From Brevundimonas sp. UBA4609 (GTDB lineage: Bacteria; Pseudomonadota; Alphaproteobacteria; Caulobacterales; Caulobacteraceae), in NCBI GenBank assembly GCA_002386585.1, contig DGIZ01000023.1, positions 439-17,136 of the forward strand: a DNA stretch of 16,698 nt, in the 5' to 3' direction. Position 1 is the stretch's first letter. Each line of letters starts with the position of its first letter. The notes beneath the pieces are model-generated. The model was not told the DNA's origin and made no database searches. It saw nothing but the letters and a program-made list of their open reading frames with translations. This document shows, one piece after another, positions 8,599-15,496 of this stretch. The position numbers and the translations under genes are program-made.

Positions 8599-8849
8599 AT
8601 GCCGGACGCCATTATCGCCATGTCGGGCTGGGTCGGGGCGGTCGCGCTGGCGGGCGGGGCGGCTGCCGTCTTGTCGCGCGGCAAGGTGCGCTGGGGCTGG
8701 CTGGCGGCGGCTTCACCTTCGACTGGACGCCGATGGCGACGACGGGGCTGGCGGGCCTGCTGCTGGCGTGGCTGCGCGAAAAGACCGGCAGCGTGCTGCT
8801 GCCGGTCCTGTTGCACAACTACGGCAACGCCGTCTTCATGCTGATCTGA
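8599..8849 (+). pseudogene. Remnant of a CPBP (CAAX/Abi-type) intramembrane metalloprotease
   Basis: An ATG at 8599, preceded by a strong GGGAGGGAAG ribosome-binding site, opens a frame with a hydrophobic N-terminus (AVALAGGAAAVLS, then RGKVRWGWLAA). Near 8700-8709 this frame loses sense. A different frame (codon phase starting at 8709) continues with FTFDWTPMATTGLAGLLLAW, LREKTGSVLLPVLLHNYG and NAVFMLI, and stops at 8849. The block G-LLLAWLREKTGS-LLPVLLHNYGNAVF is the last conserved motif of CPBP proteases, including the active-site His in the LLHNYGN segment. The middle of the family, with the EE-x3-R and first His motifs, is missing. The simplest reading is an internal deletion of roughly 100 or more codons that also shifted frame. 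Family CPBP proteins are usually 200-300 residues. The stop lies 4 bp from the convergent hslO stop. Confidence 0.68.
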
Positions 8850-8853
8850 GGGA

Positions 8854-9786
8854 TCAGGCCTCGGCCGTTTCCAGCTCGGCCGGGTCGATCTCATAGGCGG
8901 TCGAACAGTATTCGCACGTCACGCGGATCTTACCGTCGTCCTCGACCATCTCGGCGCGCTCCTCGGCCGGGAAGGACTGCAGCACGGTGGCGATGCGGTC
9001 CTTCGAACAGCGGCAGACGGCGGCCAGGGCCTTGGCGCCTTCCAGCCGCACGCCGTCCTCGTGGAACAGGCGATACAGCAGGGTCTCGGCGCTGATGGTC
9101 GGGTCGATCAGCTCGTCGTCGCCCAGGGTGGCGAACAGGGCGCGGGTGCGCTCCCACACTTCCTCGGTCGAGCCACGCGACTCGTCGCCGGCGATGACCT
9201 GGATCATCGCACCGCCCGCGCGCCAGGCGCGGCCCGCGTCGGTTTCGACCTCGCCGACGGCCAGGCGCACCTTGGTCGGCACCTGTTCGGACTGGGTGAA
9301 ATAGTGTTCGGCGCACAGCGAGAGGCTCTCGCCCTCGATGGGGGTCACGCCCTGGGTGCGCTCGAAGTCGGCGCCGCGATCCACCGTCATGATGAAGACG
9401 CCGCCGCCCAGCAGGGTCTTGGCGCCCGGACGGGCGAAGCCTTCCGACGCCTTGGCCACTTCTTCCGGGTCGAAGCGGCAGAAGCCGCGCAGATGGCCGT
9501 CCGTGCCGTAGTCGGCGACGACATAGCGCACCGGGCCGTCGCCCTGGGCCTGGACGATCAGGCGGCCGTCGAACTTCAACGCCGAACCGACGATGGCGGC
9601 CAGGACGCAGGCCTCGCCCAGCAGGGCGGCGACCGGCTCGGGATAGGCGTGGGCCGACAGGATCTTGTCGACCGCCTCGCCCAGGCGGACCAGACGGCCG
9701 CGCACCGGCCAGCCTTCGATCTGGAAGGCGGCGGCGAAGTCGTCCGTCGGGGCGGCGATGGGGGCGTCGGGCGCGTGATCGGTCAC
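8854..9786 (-). CDS. hslO: Redox-regulated chaperone Hsp33 (HslO)
   Basis: Cytosolic holdase activated by oxidative unfolding, 310 residues. The N-terminal domain covers about 10-240 (DDFAAAFQIEG, VRGRLVRLGEAVDKIL, then ALLGEACVLAAIVGSALKFD). The C-terminal redox switch carries four zinc-ligand cysteines as C-x-C (258, 260) and C-x2-C (291, 294), 30 residues apart, within the CxC-x27-32-CxxC family pattern. I chose the GTG at 9786 (protein starts VTDHAPDAP), with AGGA 9 nt upstream. An in-frame ATG at 9825 would add 13 residues not expected in the family and has no ribosome-binding site. The annotation is firm. The gene is convergent with the CPBP remnant and divergent from the next gene. Confidence 0.95.
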   Translation of the reverse strand: MTDHAPDAPIAAPTDDFAAAFQIEGWPVRGRLVRLGEAVDKILSAHAYPEPVAALLGEACVLAAIVGSALKFDGRLIVQAQGDGPVRYVVADYGTDGHLRGFCRFDPEEVAKASEGFARPGAKTLLGGGVFIMTVDRGADFERTQGVTPIEGESLSLCAEHYFTQSEQVPTKVRLAVGEVETDAGRAWRAGGAMIQVIAGDESRGSTEEVWERTRALFATLGDDELIDPTISAETLLYRLFHEDGVRLEGAKALAAVCRCSKDRIATVLQSFPAEERAEMVEDDGKIRVTCEYCSTAYEIDPAELETAEA

Positions 9787-9908
9787 GGCGTGAAATCCTG
9801 AAAACTGTCGGAAGCGGCGCAACATAGGGAGGCGAAGGCCGCTTGGTAAGGGGAGGGCGTGTCGCCCGCGCCACGAGCGAGCGCGGTTCGACAGGCTTGA
9901 CCGGGGCC

Positions 9909-9933
9909 AGGGAACTCTTTGTGCTGAAGCTCG
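9909..9933 (+). promoter_or_regulatory. Possible EcfG-type (general stress sigma) promoter
   Basis: GGAAC (9909-9913) is followed after 16 nt by CGCT (9930-9933). The alphaproteobacterial general stress sigma factor EcfG (SigT in Caulobacter) recognises GGAAC-N16/17-CGTT, so this has a perfect -35 and one mismatch in the -10. It lies 54 bp before the start of the 176-residue gene and points toward it. Both motifs are short and GGAAC occurs elsewhere in the window by chance. Confidence 0.3.
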
Positions 9934-9986
9934 CTCCCTTAGCTGAAAATCCGCTTCCTTCCCCATCCGCTTACAAGAGGTCTGAC

Positions 9987-10517
9987 ATGATGGATCGTGA
10001 GTTCAACGTCGTGGACGAGGTCCGCAAGCACCCAGGCGTCGTGGCGGGCGTCGTGGCCGTCCTGGCGGGCGTGGGTCTGGCGACGATCCTGCTGAACCAG
10101 CGCAGCGGCCCGACCCGCTATGAGCGGATCAAGACGCGCATCGACCCGCGCGGCTGGTTCGACGCCGAGGCCCTGCGTCACCGCTTTGACGACATTGCGC
10201 GCGGCGTGCGTCACGGGGCGGACGACTTGACCCATCGCGCGGCCGACCTGGGCGACTACGCTCATGAACGGGCCGGACGTTTCGGCGCCGACGCCCGCGA
10301 TCGGGCCGACCAATGGTATCGCCGGGCCAGGAAGAAATCGCGCCGTCCGATGCGCCGCTACACCAAGCAGGCGCGCCGCTACGCCGAGGACGCCGGAGAC
10401 TTCGCTCGCGATCACGCCAAGGAAGGGGGCGCCCTTCTGGCCGTGGCCACCATCGCCGCCGCCATCGGAGCCGCGGCTCTGGAAAGCCGTCGTCGCGCTG
10501 GAAACAGCGGCCGCTGA
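9987..10517 (+). CDS. Uncharacterised small membrane-associated protein
   Basis: A 176-residue protein that I do not recognise as a named family. There are two hydrophobic segments: residues 17-36 (PGVVAGVVAVLAGVGLATIL) and 147-165 (GGALLAVATIAAAIGAAAL). Between them lies a ~110-residue highly charged, Arg/Asp/Ala-rich region without Cys. It looks helical and amphipathic, with repeated RxxxADDxxHRAxD-like spacing, reminiscent of YtxH- or apolipoprotein-like stress proteins, though that is only resemblance. Both ends could be in the membrane with the charged region on one side. The start is one of two tandem ATGs (9987, 9990), with AAGAGG at 9975-9980. Longer in-frame starts upstream lack a ribosome-binding site. 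The gene is alone, between hslO (divergent) and a strong terminator, with a possible stress promoter upstream. Confidence 0.75.
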   Translation: MMDREFNVVDEVRKHPGVVAGVVAVLAGVGLATILLNQRSGPTRYERIKTRIDPRGWFDAEALRHRFDDIARGVRHGADDLTHRAADLGDYAHERAGRFGADARDRADQWYRRARKKSRRPMRRYTKQARRYAEDAGDFARDHAKEGGALLAVATIAAAIGAAALESRRRAGNSGR

Positions 10518-10552
10518 GCCGGTTTCGGGGCTTAACTGGAAAAATCGTGCGG

Positions 10553-10578
10553 AAAGGGGCGCTGCGGCGCCCCTTTTT
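10553..10578 (+). terminator. Intrinsic terminator after the 176-residue gene
   Basis: Stem GGGGCGC (10556-10562) and GCGCCCC (10567-10573) with loop TGCG is followed by TTTTT (10574-10578). The preceding AAA can pair with the first Ts. This is the only textbook Rho-independent terminator I found in the window. It separates the small membrane protein from the serine gene downstream. Confidence 0.9.
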
Positions 10579-10614
10579 ATTGCTGCGGATGCGAAGAGGG
10601 GCTAGAGGCCGCGC

Positions 10615-12504
10615 ATGATCTCGCCTGTCTTCATCTTCGACTTCGATTCCACCCTGGTTCGCATCGAGACGCTGGAGGCTCTGGCCGACCTCGCGCTCAA
10701 GGACGCGCCTGACGCCGCCGAGCGCAAGGCCCGGATCGCGGCCCTGACCGACGACGCCATGAACGGCCGCATCGGCTTCGGCGAGGCGCTGAAACAGCGC
10801 CTGGAACTGCTGGCCCTGCGTCGTGAACACGTCGAGGCCCTGACCGACCGGATTCTGGACGAGGCGACCGTCTCCATCCGCCGCAACGTCGATTTCTTCC
10901 AGCGCCACGCCGAGCGCATCTACATCCTGTCCGGCGGCTTCCGCGAAGTGATCGCCCCGCTGGCCGAGCGGCTGGGGGTGCCGGCGGATCATGTGCTGGC
11001 CAACGACCTGATCTATGACGACGAAGGCCGGGTGACGGGCGCCGACGAGGCCAACCCCCTGTCGCGCGAGAACGGCAAGCCGGAGGTGATCCGCGCTCTG
11101 AATCTTGAAGGCCCCGTGGTCATGGTCGGCGACGGCTGGACCGACGCCGAGGTCAAGCTCCAGGGCGCGGCCGATCGCTTCTACGCCTTCACCGAGATCG
11201 TCCGTCGCGACAAGGTGGTCGAGGCCGCCGACGCCGTCGCCGCCTCTCTGGACGAGGTGCTGTATGCCGAGGGCGTGGCCGGACGCTGGTCCTATCCGCG
11301 CAACCGCATCCGCATGTTGCTGCTGGAGAACGTCCACCCCGCCGCCGTCGAGCGGCTGGAGGAGGCGGGCTATACCGTCGAGACGATGAAGGGCGCGCTG
11401 GACGAGGACGACCTGATCGAGGCGATCAAGGGCGTGCACGTTCTGGGCATCCGCTCCAAGACCAACGTCAGCCGCAAGGTGCTGGACGCGGCGGACCGGC
11501 TGATGGCCGTGGCGGCCTTCTGCATCGGCACCAATCAGGTCGATCTGGACGCGGCGGCGGACAAGGGCGTGGCCGTGTTCAACGCCCCCTATTCCAACAC
11601 GCGCTCGGTGGTCGAACTGGCCATCGGCATGATGATCGTCCTGATGCGAGACGTGGCCGACAAGTCGCGCGAGATGCACAAGGGCAAGTGGAACAAGTCG
11701 GCGACCGGATCGCGCGAAGTGCGCGGCAAGACGCTGGGCATCGTCGGCTATGGCGCCATCGGCAGCCAACTTTCGGTGCTGGCCGAGAACCTGGGCATGA
11801 GGGTGCTGTTCTACGACCTGTCCGAACGGCTGGCGCTGGGCAATGCACGGCGGATGCGCTCGCTGGACGCCCTGCTGGCCGAGGCGGATGTGGTGACGAT
11901 GCACGTCGACGGCCGCAAGGATAACACCGCCATCATCGGCGCCGACCAGTTCGCCAGGATGAAGCCGGGCGCCCTGTTCCTGAACCTGTCGCGCGGCCAT
12001 GTGGTCGACGTGGAGGCCATGGCCGAGGCGCTGAAGTCCGGTCGTCTGGGCGGGGCGGCGGTCGACGTCTTCCCCGAGGAGCCGCGCACCAACGCCGACC
12101 CGTTCGACAGCCCGCTGATCGGTCTGGACAAGACCATCCTGACCCCGCACATCGGCGGCTCGACCGAAGAGGCGCAGGAAGCCATCGCCGAGTTCGCGGC
12201 CGAACGTTTGCTGGGCTATCTGAACCGGGGCGACACCACCTTCTGCGTCAACCTGCCGAACGTGCAACTGGCCGAGGTGACGCGCGCGCACCGCCTGCTG
12301 CACATTCACCGCAACCAGCCGGGCGTGCTGGCCGAGCTGAACCGCGCCCTGTCGGATGCGGGCCTGAATATCCTGGGCCAGCACCTGAAGACGGACGAGC
12401 GGACGGGCTATGTCATCACCGACGTGGATCGCGATTATGACCGCGAGGCGCTGACGGCCCTGAAGCAGCTTCCGGGCACGATCCGCTTCCGCAGCCTGCA
12501 CTAG
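10615..12504 (+). CDS. serA: Fused phosphoserine phosphatase / D-3-phosphoglycerate dehydrogenase (SerB-SerA)
   Basis: A 629-residue protein with two apparently complete enzymes. Residues 1-~215 are a HAD phosphatase of phosphoserine phosphatase type: DFDST (nucleophile Asp9, acid Asp11), Glu18, MNGRIGF with Phe55 and Arg62 in the substrate-cap region, ILSGGF (Ser106), Lys155, and GDGWTD (Asp173, Asp177). Residues ~221-629 align without gaps of note to E. coli SerA. The NAD motif is GIVGYGAIGSQ, and Arg460, Glu489 and His512 keep the exact 29 and 23 residue spacing of E. coli Arg240, Glu269 and His292. A C-terminal ACT domain contains HRNQPGVLAELN. It should therefore oxidise 3-phosphoglycerate and dephosphorylate phosphoserine, the first and third steps of serine synthesis. 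SerC for the middle step is not in the window. The ACT domain suggests serine feedback. The ATG at 10615 follows a modest AGAGG. Confidence 0.9.
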   Translation: MISPVFIFDFDSTLVRIETLEALADLALKDAPDAAERKARIAALTDDAMNGRIGFGEALKQRLELLALRREHVEALTDRILDEATVSIRRNVDFFQRHAERIYILSGGFREVIAPLAERLGVPADHVLANDLIYDDEGRVTGADEANPLSRENGKPEVIRALNLEGPVVMVGDGWTDAEVKLQGAADRFYAFTEIVRRDKVVEAADAVAASLDEVLYAEGVAGRWSYPRNRIRMLLLENVHPAAVERLEEAGYTVETMKGALDEDDLIEAIKGVHVLGIRSKTNVSRKVLDAADRLMAVAAFCIGTNQVDLDAAADKGVAVFNAPYSNTRSVVELAIGMMIVLMRDVADKSREMHKGKWNKSATGSREVRGKTLGIVGYGAIGSQLSVLAENLGMRVLFYDLSERLALGNARRMRSLDALLAEADVVTMHVDGRKDNTAIIGADQFARMKPGALFLNLSRGHVVDVEAMAEALKSGRLGGAAVDVFPEEPRTNADPFDSPLIGLDKTILTPHIGGSTEEAQEAIAEFAAERLLGYLNRGDTTFCVNLPNVQLAEVTRAHRLLHIHRNQPGVLAELNRALSDAGLNILGQHLKTDERTGYVITDVDRDYDREALTALKQLPGTIRFRSLH

Positions 12505-12550
12505 GGGCGAGGGCGCGGCCTGAGGGATTGAAGCGCTATCCTTGTGATTC

Positions 12551-12663
12551 CGCTCATCCCGGCGGACGCCGGGACCCAGTAAGAGCGCCAGGCAGTCAGC
12601 TATCCTTTGGGCCTCAGTTCTTGATGCCAAAGCACTGGGTCCCGACGTCCGCCGGGATGAGCG
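12551..12663. repeat. 113-bp inverted-repeat element
   Basis: Two 30-nt arms (12551-12580 and 12634-12663) are reverse complements with a single mismatch, around a 53-nt centre. Within the left arm, CCCGGCG-GA-CGCCGGG is a perfect short hairpin (12558-12573). The matching part of the right arm carries one mismatch, so each arm can fold on itself or the two can pair. The core TCATCCCGGCG...GGGACCCAG resembles a dispersed repeat I associate with Caulobacterales genomes, though this was not searched. A 9-bp direct repeat GCTATCCTT occurs just outside the left arm (12535-12543) and inside the centre (12599-12607). The element fills most of the 262-bp gap between serBA and the autotransporter. I see no gene in that gap. 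Confidence 0.85.
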
Positions 12664-12732
12664 GGGGTAGGGGGGCATCCCTTCCCCCACGTGCCCTTGC
12701 GTCCTGAGAAAAGCGGCGCAAACTGAGCATAA

Positions 12733-12752
12733 CGACCGCATACGGACGGTCG
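12733..12752. promoter_or_regulatory. Short palindrome before the autotransporter gene
   Basis: CGACCG (12733-12738) and CGGTCG (12747-12752) form a 6-bp dyad with an 8-nt spacer, ending just before the ribosome-binding site (GGAGGG) and 15 bp before the ATG. It could be an operator or an mRNA hairpin affecting translation. Such short dyads arise often in GC-rich DNA. Confidence 0.25.
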
Positions 12753-12766
12753 ATGGAGGGAAAATC

Positions 12767-14569
12767 ATGTCTCGTCTTCTTCGCGGTACGGCTCTGGCCG
12801 CCCTGACGCTGGCCGCCGCGTTTGTCGCCGGGGCCGCCTCGGCCCAGACCTATGATCGGCTGGTGGTGTTCGGCGACAGCCTGTCGGACAACGGCAACCT
12901 TTATCTGGCGACGGGCGGGTCGACGCCGCCCTCGCCGCCCTTTGGCGCGGGGCGATTCTCCAACGGGCCGGTGTTCACCGAGCGGCTGGGCTTCGACGCC
13001 GCCAACTTCATGGGGCCGGTGACAGGCAGCATCAACTACGCCTTCGGCGGGGCGCGTACGGACAGTCAGGCCTCGCCGCCGGGAATGCGCGCGCAACTGG
13101 GGCAGTATCTGCAACGCGGCGGGACCTTCGGATCGAATGATCTGGTCAGCGTGCTGGGCGGGGCGAACAACATCTTCCAGGGGCTGCCTGTGGCGGGGGC
13201 GTCGGCCAATCCGACGGCCGCCATCGCGCCGGTGGCGCAGAGCGCGGCGGCGGACATCAACTTCATCGTCAACGGCATCGCCCAGGCCGGGGCGGGAACG
13301 GTGCTGGTCACCAACCTGCCCAAGCTGAGCATCACGCCCCAGTTTCGAGGCACGCCGGCCGCGCCGCTGGCCGATTACGCCGTCACCACCTTCAACGGCG
13401 CCCTTCTGACCGGACTGACCGCGACGGCGGCCGCCCAGCAGGGGACCAACATCATCCTGATGGATCTGTTCAAGGTCGGGGACGTGGTGGCCGCCAATCC
13501 GAGCGCCTTCGGGGTGTCGAACGTGACCCAGGCCTGCTTCGACGGCGCCAGCTTGTGCTCGAACCCGGACGACTACTTCTACTTCGACGGGGTTCACCCG
13601 ACGGCCAAGGGTCATGCGGTGATCGCGCAACTGGCCAATGACTACCTCTACTACGGCGATCTGGGCAGCCAGACGGCGGTGCTGGGCGAGACCGCCTGGC
13701 GGCACCGCGAGGACGCGCTGGACGGCTCGACCGCGGCCCTGTCAGGGCGCGAGGCGTGGACGGGGGGAACTTCGATCTCGGTCGAGGGTCTGGCCGACAA
13801 GACCGAGACCGATGCGCGCGGCGCCATCGGCGAGGCGACCTCCGACGGCTACGGCGTGCGCATCGCCCTGGAGTCGGGAACGGAGAGCCTGCGTTTCGGC
13901 CTGGCCGGATCCTATCGCAACGCCGACGTGGATGCGGGCGCCCTGCGCGCCGACGTCGACAGCTTCGGGCTGGACATCTACGGCGGCTGGCGCTCGGGCG
14001 ACGTCTTCGTCAATGCGGCGGCGGGCGTAGCCCAGGACGACTTCAACGACGTCAACCGCCTGACCAGTCTGGCGCCGATCGTCCACAGCGGTTCGACGCG
14101 CGGGGTCTCCACGGGCGCGCGGCTGCAGGGCGGGATGTGGTTCGACCTGGGCGGCTTCGCCCTGTCGCCTCGCGCGGCGGTGGCCTGGATCAACGCCGAC
14201 GTGGACGGCTTCCATGAGCAGGGACCGGCGGCGCAATACGCCTATGCCGACCGCTCGGTGCAGGCGACGACGGCCGAGATCGCCCTGCGCGCCGAGGGCG
14301 GGACCGAGCGCGTGCGCTTCTACGCCGAGGGCGGTTATCGCGACAGCCTGAGCGACGACAGCGACGCGGTGCGCACCGGCATCCTGGGCAATCCGGCCCA
14401 GGTCCTGGCCCGCGACGTCGACCTGCCGTTCGGCGGGCAGGTGCTGGCCGCCGCCGGAATCGAGGGCACGGTCATGGAGCGGCTGAAGGTGTCGATCGGC
14501 TACAAGGGCCGCTTCGGCGACCATGCCGACAGCCATATGGCGGCGGTGAAGCTCAGCCTGCCGCTGTAG
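12767..14569 (+). CDS. SGNH/GDSL esterase autotransporter
   Basis: Secreted lipolytic autotransporter, 600 residues. A Sec signal peptide (1-26) ends in ASA before QTYD. The passenger is an SGNH hydrolase with block I FGDSLSDNGN (nucleophile Ser38), a Gly block in NYAFGGARTD, GGANNIF as the GxND-like block, and block V FDGVHPT with Asp274 and His277 completing the triad. From about residue 330 the sequence alternates like amphipathic beta strands (YGVRIALESG, LRFGLAGSYR, FGLDIYGGW), as in an autotransporter beta-barrel. The domain order matches EstA/ApeE-type esterases that stay anchored in the outer membrane with the enzyme exposed. The barrel ends in LSLPL rather than the usual terminal Phe or Trp. 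Substrate is unknown; short- to medium-chain esters or lipids are the family norm. The GGAGGG at 12756-12761 is a good ribosome-binding site. It appears monocistronic. Confidence 0.92.
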   Translation: MSRLLRGTALAALTLAAAFVAGAASAQTYDRLVVFGDSLSDNGNLYLATGGSTPPSPPFGAGRFSNGPVFTERLGFDAANFMGPVTGSINYAFGGARTDSQASPPGMRAQLGQYLQRGGTFGSNDLVSVLGGANNIFQGLPVAGASANPTAAIAPVAQSAAADINFIVNGIAQAGAGTVLVTNLPKLSITPQFRGTPAAPLADYAVTTFNGALLTGLTATAAAQQGTNIILMDLFKVGDVVAANPSAFGVSNVTQACFDGASLCSNPDDYFYFDGVHPTAKGHAVIAQLANDYLYYGDLGSQTAVLGETAWRHREDALDGSTAALSGREAWTGGTSISVEGLADKTETDARGAIGEATSDGYGVRIALESGTESLRFGLAGSYRNADVDAGALRADVDSFGLDIYGGWRSGDVFVNAAAGVAQDDFNDVNRLTSLAPIVHSGSTRGVSTGARLQGGMWFDLGGFALSPRAAVAWINADVDGFHEQGPAAQYAYADRSVQATTAEIALRAEGGTERVRFYAEGGYRDSLSDDSDAVRTGILGNPAQVLARDVDLPFGGQVLAAAGIEGTVMERLKVSIGYKGRFGDHADSHMAAVKLSLPL

Positions 14570-14586
14570 GCCGAGAAACGAAGGTT

Positions 14587-14616
14587 CCCGAGGTGCGACG
14601 CCGTGTCGCCCTCGGG
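14587..14616 (+). terminator. Strong hairpin after the autotransporter gene
   Basis: CCCGAG (14587-14592) pairs with CTCGGG (14611-14616), and inside it GCGAC pairs with GTCGC around loop GCCGT, with a small bulge between. It begins 18 bp after the stop codon. There is no T-tract, so it may be a Rho-assisted or RNA-stabilising 3' structure rather than a full intrinsic terminator. Confidence 0.45.
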
Positions 14617-14761
14617 GCGCCCCATTCATGTCCCGGTGAAATTGCAAAAGACGGTCAAGTCCGGCCGTCGACGAGCCCCGTTCTCGCCATCTGCGTGCGT
14701 ATGCGCGCCTTCCTGACGGCTCTCCCGCGCTGACGAAGCGCTCAGAATGAGTCGTTAGAGT

Positions 14762-15388
14762 ATGCGTTTAGTTCCCTCGGCCGTGCGGCCGCATGTGATC
14801 CGCTTCGGCCAGACGGGCGCCTTGGCCGGCCTGGCGGTGCTGGCCATGGCGGCTGCGCCCGCCGGCATGATCTCGGCCGCGCCCGAAAAGGTCGCAGAGG
14901 TCTCGGTCCCCATCGCCCCGCCGGTGAAGGCGGTGGCCGAGCCCGCCGGTCCCGTCACCCGCAAGATCGTCTTCGAGGCGCCGCTGAAGGGCTATCGCAT
15001 CAACTCGCCCTTCGGCCTGCGCAAGCTGGCGATCGAGGCCAAGGCGCGGGCGCACAAGGGCGTGGACATCGCCGCACCCACCGGCACCAGCGTCTTCGCC
15101 ACGACCGAGGGCAAGGTGCTGCGCGCGGGCTATCAGGCGGGCGGCTACGGCAACTTCATCGAGGTGCAGCACCCCAACGGCATGACCAGCCTGTACGGCC
15201 ATCTCAGCCGCATCGACGTCCACTCGGGCAAGGCGGTGGCGGCGGGCGAGCGCATCGGTCTGGTCGGCTCGACCGGCTATTCGACCGGCCCGCACCTGCA
15301 TTTCGAGGTGCGCCGCAACGGCGGCCAGGTCGACCCCGCCAAGATCGTCGGCCAGAGCTTCGACATCCGGGTGAAGGCCCCGGCCTGA
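14762..15388 (+). CDS. M23 (LytM-type) peptidoglycan endopeptidase
   Basis: A 208-residue envelope protein that probably cuts peptidoglycan cross-links or activates an amidase. The N-terminus is basic, then hydrophobic (about 14-40, GALAGLAVLAMAAAPAGMIS), a signal peptide or membrane anchor. A Pro/Val/Ala linker runs to ~70, and the M23 domain fills 71-200. Zinc ligands and catalytic residues are all present: His98 and Asp102 (HKGVD), His147 (YGHLS), and His178/His180 (GPHLHFEV). SPFGLR and GLVGSTGYSTGPH are also family-typical. With all ligands intact it should be an active hydrolase, unlike EnvC/NlpD-type activators. There is no coiled coil, so it is not a typical EnvC. The ATG at 14762 lacks a clear ribosome-binding site. 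It stands alone between hairpins at both ends. Confidence 0.9.
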   Translation: MRLVPSAVRPHVIRFGQTGALAGLAVLAMAAAPAGMISAAPEKVAEVSVPIAPPVKAVAEPAGPVTRKIVFEAPLKGYRINSPFGLRKLAIEAKARAHKGVDIAAPTGTSVFATTEGKVLRAGYQAGGYGNFIEVQHPNGMTSLYGHLSRIDVHSGKAVAAGERIGLVGSTGYSTGPHLHFEVRRNGGQVDPAKIVGQSFDIRVKAPA

Positions 15389-15406
15389 CCGCATCAGGCG
15401 ATGCGG
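15389..15406 (+). terminator. Short hairpin directly after the M23 gene
   Basis: CCGCAT (15389-15394) and ATGCGG (15401-15406) pair around CAGGCG, starting immediately after the stop codon. No T-run follows, so termination is only possible, not shown. Confidence 0.35.
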
Positions 15407-15437
15407 GATCATGACCAAACCGTAATGTAAAATACCC

Positions 15438-15467
15438 TTTCCACAAGGCGCGCCCTGCCGTTAGATT
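15438..15467 (+). promoter_or_regulatory. Possible promoter of the ABC exporter operon
   Basis: TTTCCA (15438-15443) and TTAGAT (15461-15466) are 17 bp apart, a sigma70-like layout. GTTAGATT (15460-15467) also resembles the Caulobacter housekeeping -10. The 34 nt upstream (15408-15441) are unusually AT-rich for this window. Matches are partial and this is the only candidate in the 108-bp gap. Confidence 0.25.
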
Positions 15468-15496
15468 CGATCCTTGGATTATCGCAGGGGGACCGA

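Noticed and set aside
9787..9825. Alternative ATG start for hslO at 9825
   Set aside because: It lacks a ribosome-binding site and adds residues not expected for Hsp33. The GTG at 9786 has AGGA at proper spacing.
10129..12768. Very long open frame (879 codons) on the minus strand opposite serBA
   Set aside because: It is a mirror of a codon-biased high-GC gene. The translation is low-complexity His/Gln/Arg/Asp-rich with no recognisable domain, while the plus strand encodes two clear enzymes.
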